Origin: Hymenobacter volaticus
Lineage (GTDB): Bacteria; Bacteroidota; Bacteroidia; Cytophagales; Hymenobacteraceae
DNA: 64,000 nucleotides
NCBI RefSeq assembly: GCF_022921055.1
Contig: NZ_CP095061.1
Location: 1,651,501 to 1,715,500 of the forward strand
Direction of reading: 5' to 3'
Under the pieces are notes generated by a model. That model had not been told where the DNA came from. It worked only from the letters and a program-made list of their open reading frames with translations, and did no database searches. Made by a program: the position numbers and the translations under genes. Positions 63,826 to 64,000 of this stretch are shown here, piece after piece; position 1 is the stretch's first letter, and every line of letters begins with the position of its first letter.

Positions 63826-64000
63826 CTAATTTGCCTCGGCCACGGCGCCTGCCGGTAGGAAGGGCTGTTCGGGCGTGTCCATGGTGGTGCGGGTTTTGGG
63901 CAGGCTGTCGGGATATTTTGCCTGGATGAAAGCCACCAACTGCTCCCGGATTTCGCAGCGCAGATCAAAGGCCCGGCTGGAGTTTGAGGCGCTCATTAAA
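63826..64000 (-). CDS. C-terminal end of an unidentified gene, cut by window edge
   Basis: Minus-strand frame open from the window end to a TAG at 63826-63828, 58 codons. It reads SRAFDLRCEIREQLVAFIQ, then KYPDSLPKTR, and ends AGAVAEAN. The segment resembles a conserved C-terminal region but does not hold a motif I can name. An internal ATG near 63996 is possible, so this could also be a small complete gene. Confidence 0.5.
   Translation of the reverse strand, partial: LMSASNSSRAFDLRCEIREQLVAFIQAKYPDSLPKTRTTMDTPEQPFLPAGAVAEAN

Overview
The window is a stretch of chromosome from a member of the Bacteroidota, most likely Hymenobacter or a close relative (Hymenobacteraceae). Evidence: a SusC/SusD pair, proteins ending in type IX secretion (T9SS) sorting domains, YiaA-type membrane proteins, Bacteroidota promoter -7 elements (TANNTTTG) upstream of many genes, weak or absent Shine-Dalgarno sequences, and moderately GC-rich coding DNA. 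Genus is an inference from overall style, not from a marker gene. No rRNA, tRNA, CRISPR array, transposase or prophage gene was seen.

Layout. 1-3.0 kb: end of an M1 aminopeptidase, an AT-rich orphan gene, an overlapping pair (GRDP-like protein plus a Gly/Cys-tailed protein) and a small SPW membrane protein. 3.0-9.4 kb: a palindromic repeat, a zinc alcohol dehydrogenase, a frameshifted SUMF1-like gene, topoisomerase III and two small membrane genes. 9.4-15.2 kb: an Lgt-like enzyme fused to a beta-rich tail, a secreted SUMF1/T9SS protein and an SDR/DUF2867 protein. 15.4-21.4 kb: a GH3 glycosidase, then lysC-lysA preceded by a leader-peptide attenuator, then a slipin. 21.8-28.8 kb: SusD, SusC and an M28 peptidase. 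29.0-34.7 kb: the biotin operon bioB-bioF-bioD-bioA-KAS, with an inverted-repeat element between bioB and bioF. 35-47 kb: two yiaA paralogues flanking a sugar O-acetyltransferase, rluF, an FG-GAP/T9SS adhesin-like protein, a lipoprotein peptidase, DinB, YebC and a beta-lactamase-fold hydrolase. 47-64 kb: mostly single genes, including two proteins sharing an SH3-like module, a BLUF photosensor, a TipA-type regulator, a CtlX-type hydrolase, malate:quinone oxidoreductase (mqo), a spore-photoproduct-lyase-family radical SAM protein and an FMN reductase.

The most interesting signal is upstream of lysC (aspartate kinase). A 34-codon leader ORF ending in a cluster of Lys codons is followed by a mutually exclusive set of hairpins and a strong intrinsic terminator 35 nt before lysC. 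This looks like ribosome-mediated attenuation of the lysine pathway.

A second window-wide pattern is that eleven genes are broken by single-base frameshifts. Thirteen of the fourteen breaks with a clear correction are explained by one base missing from a C or G run; the fourteenth (12562-12565) is compatible with that. The corrected proteins match their families end to end, so undercalled homopolymers in the sequence are more likely than real gene decay. Coordinates below give the corrected gene spans.
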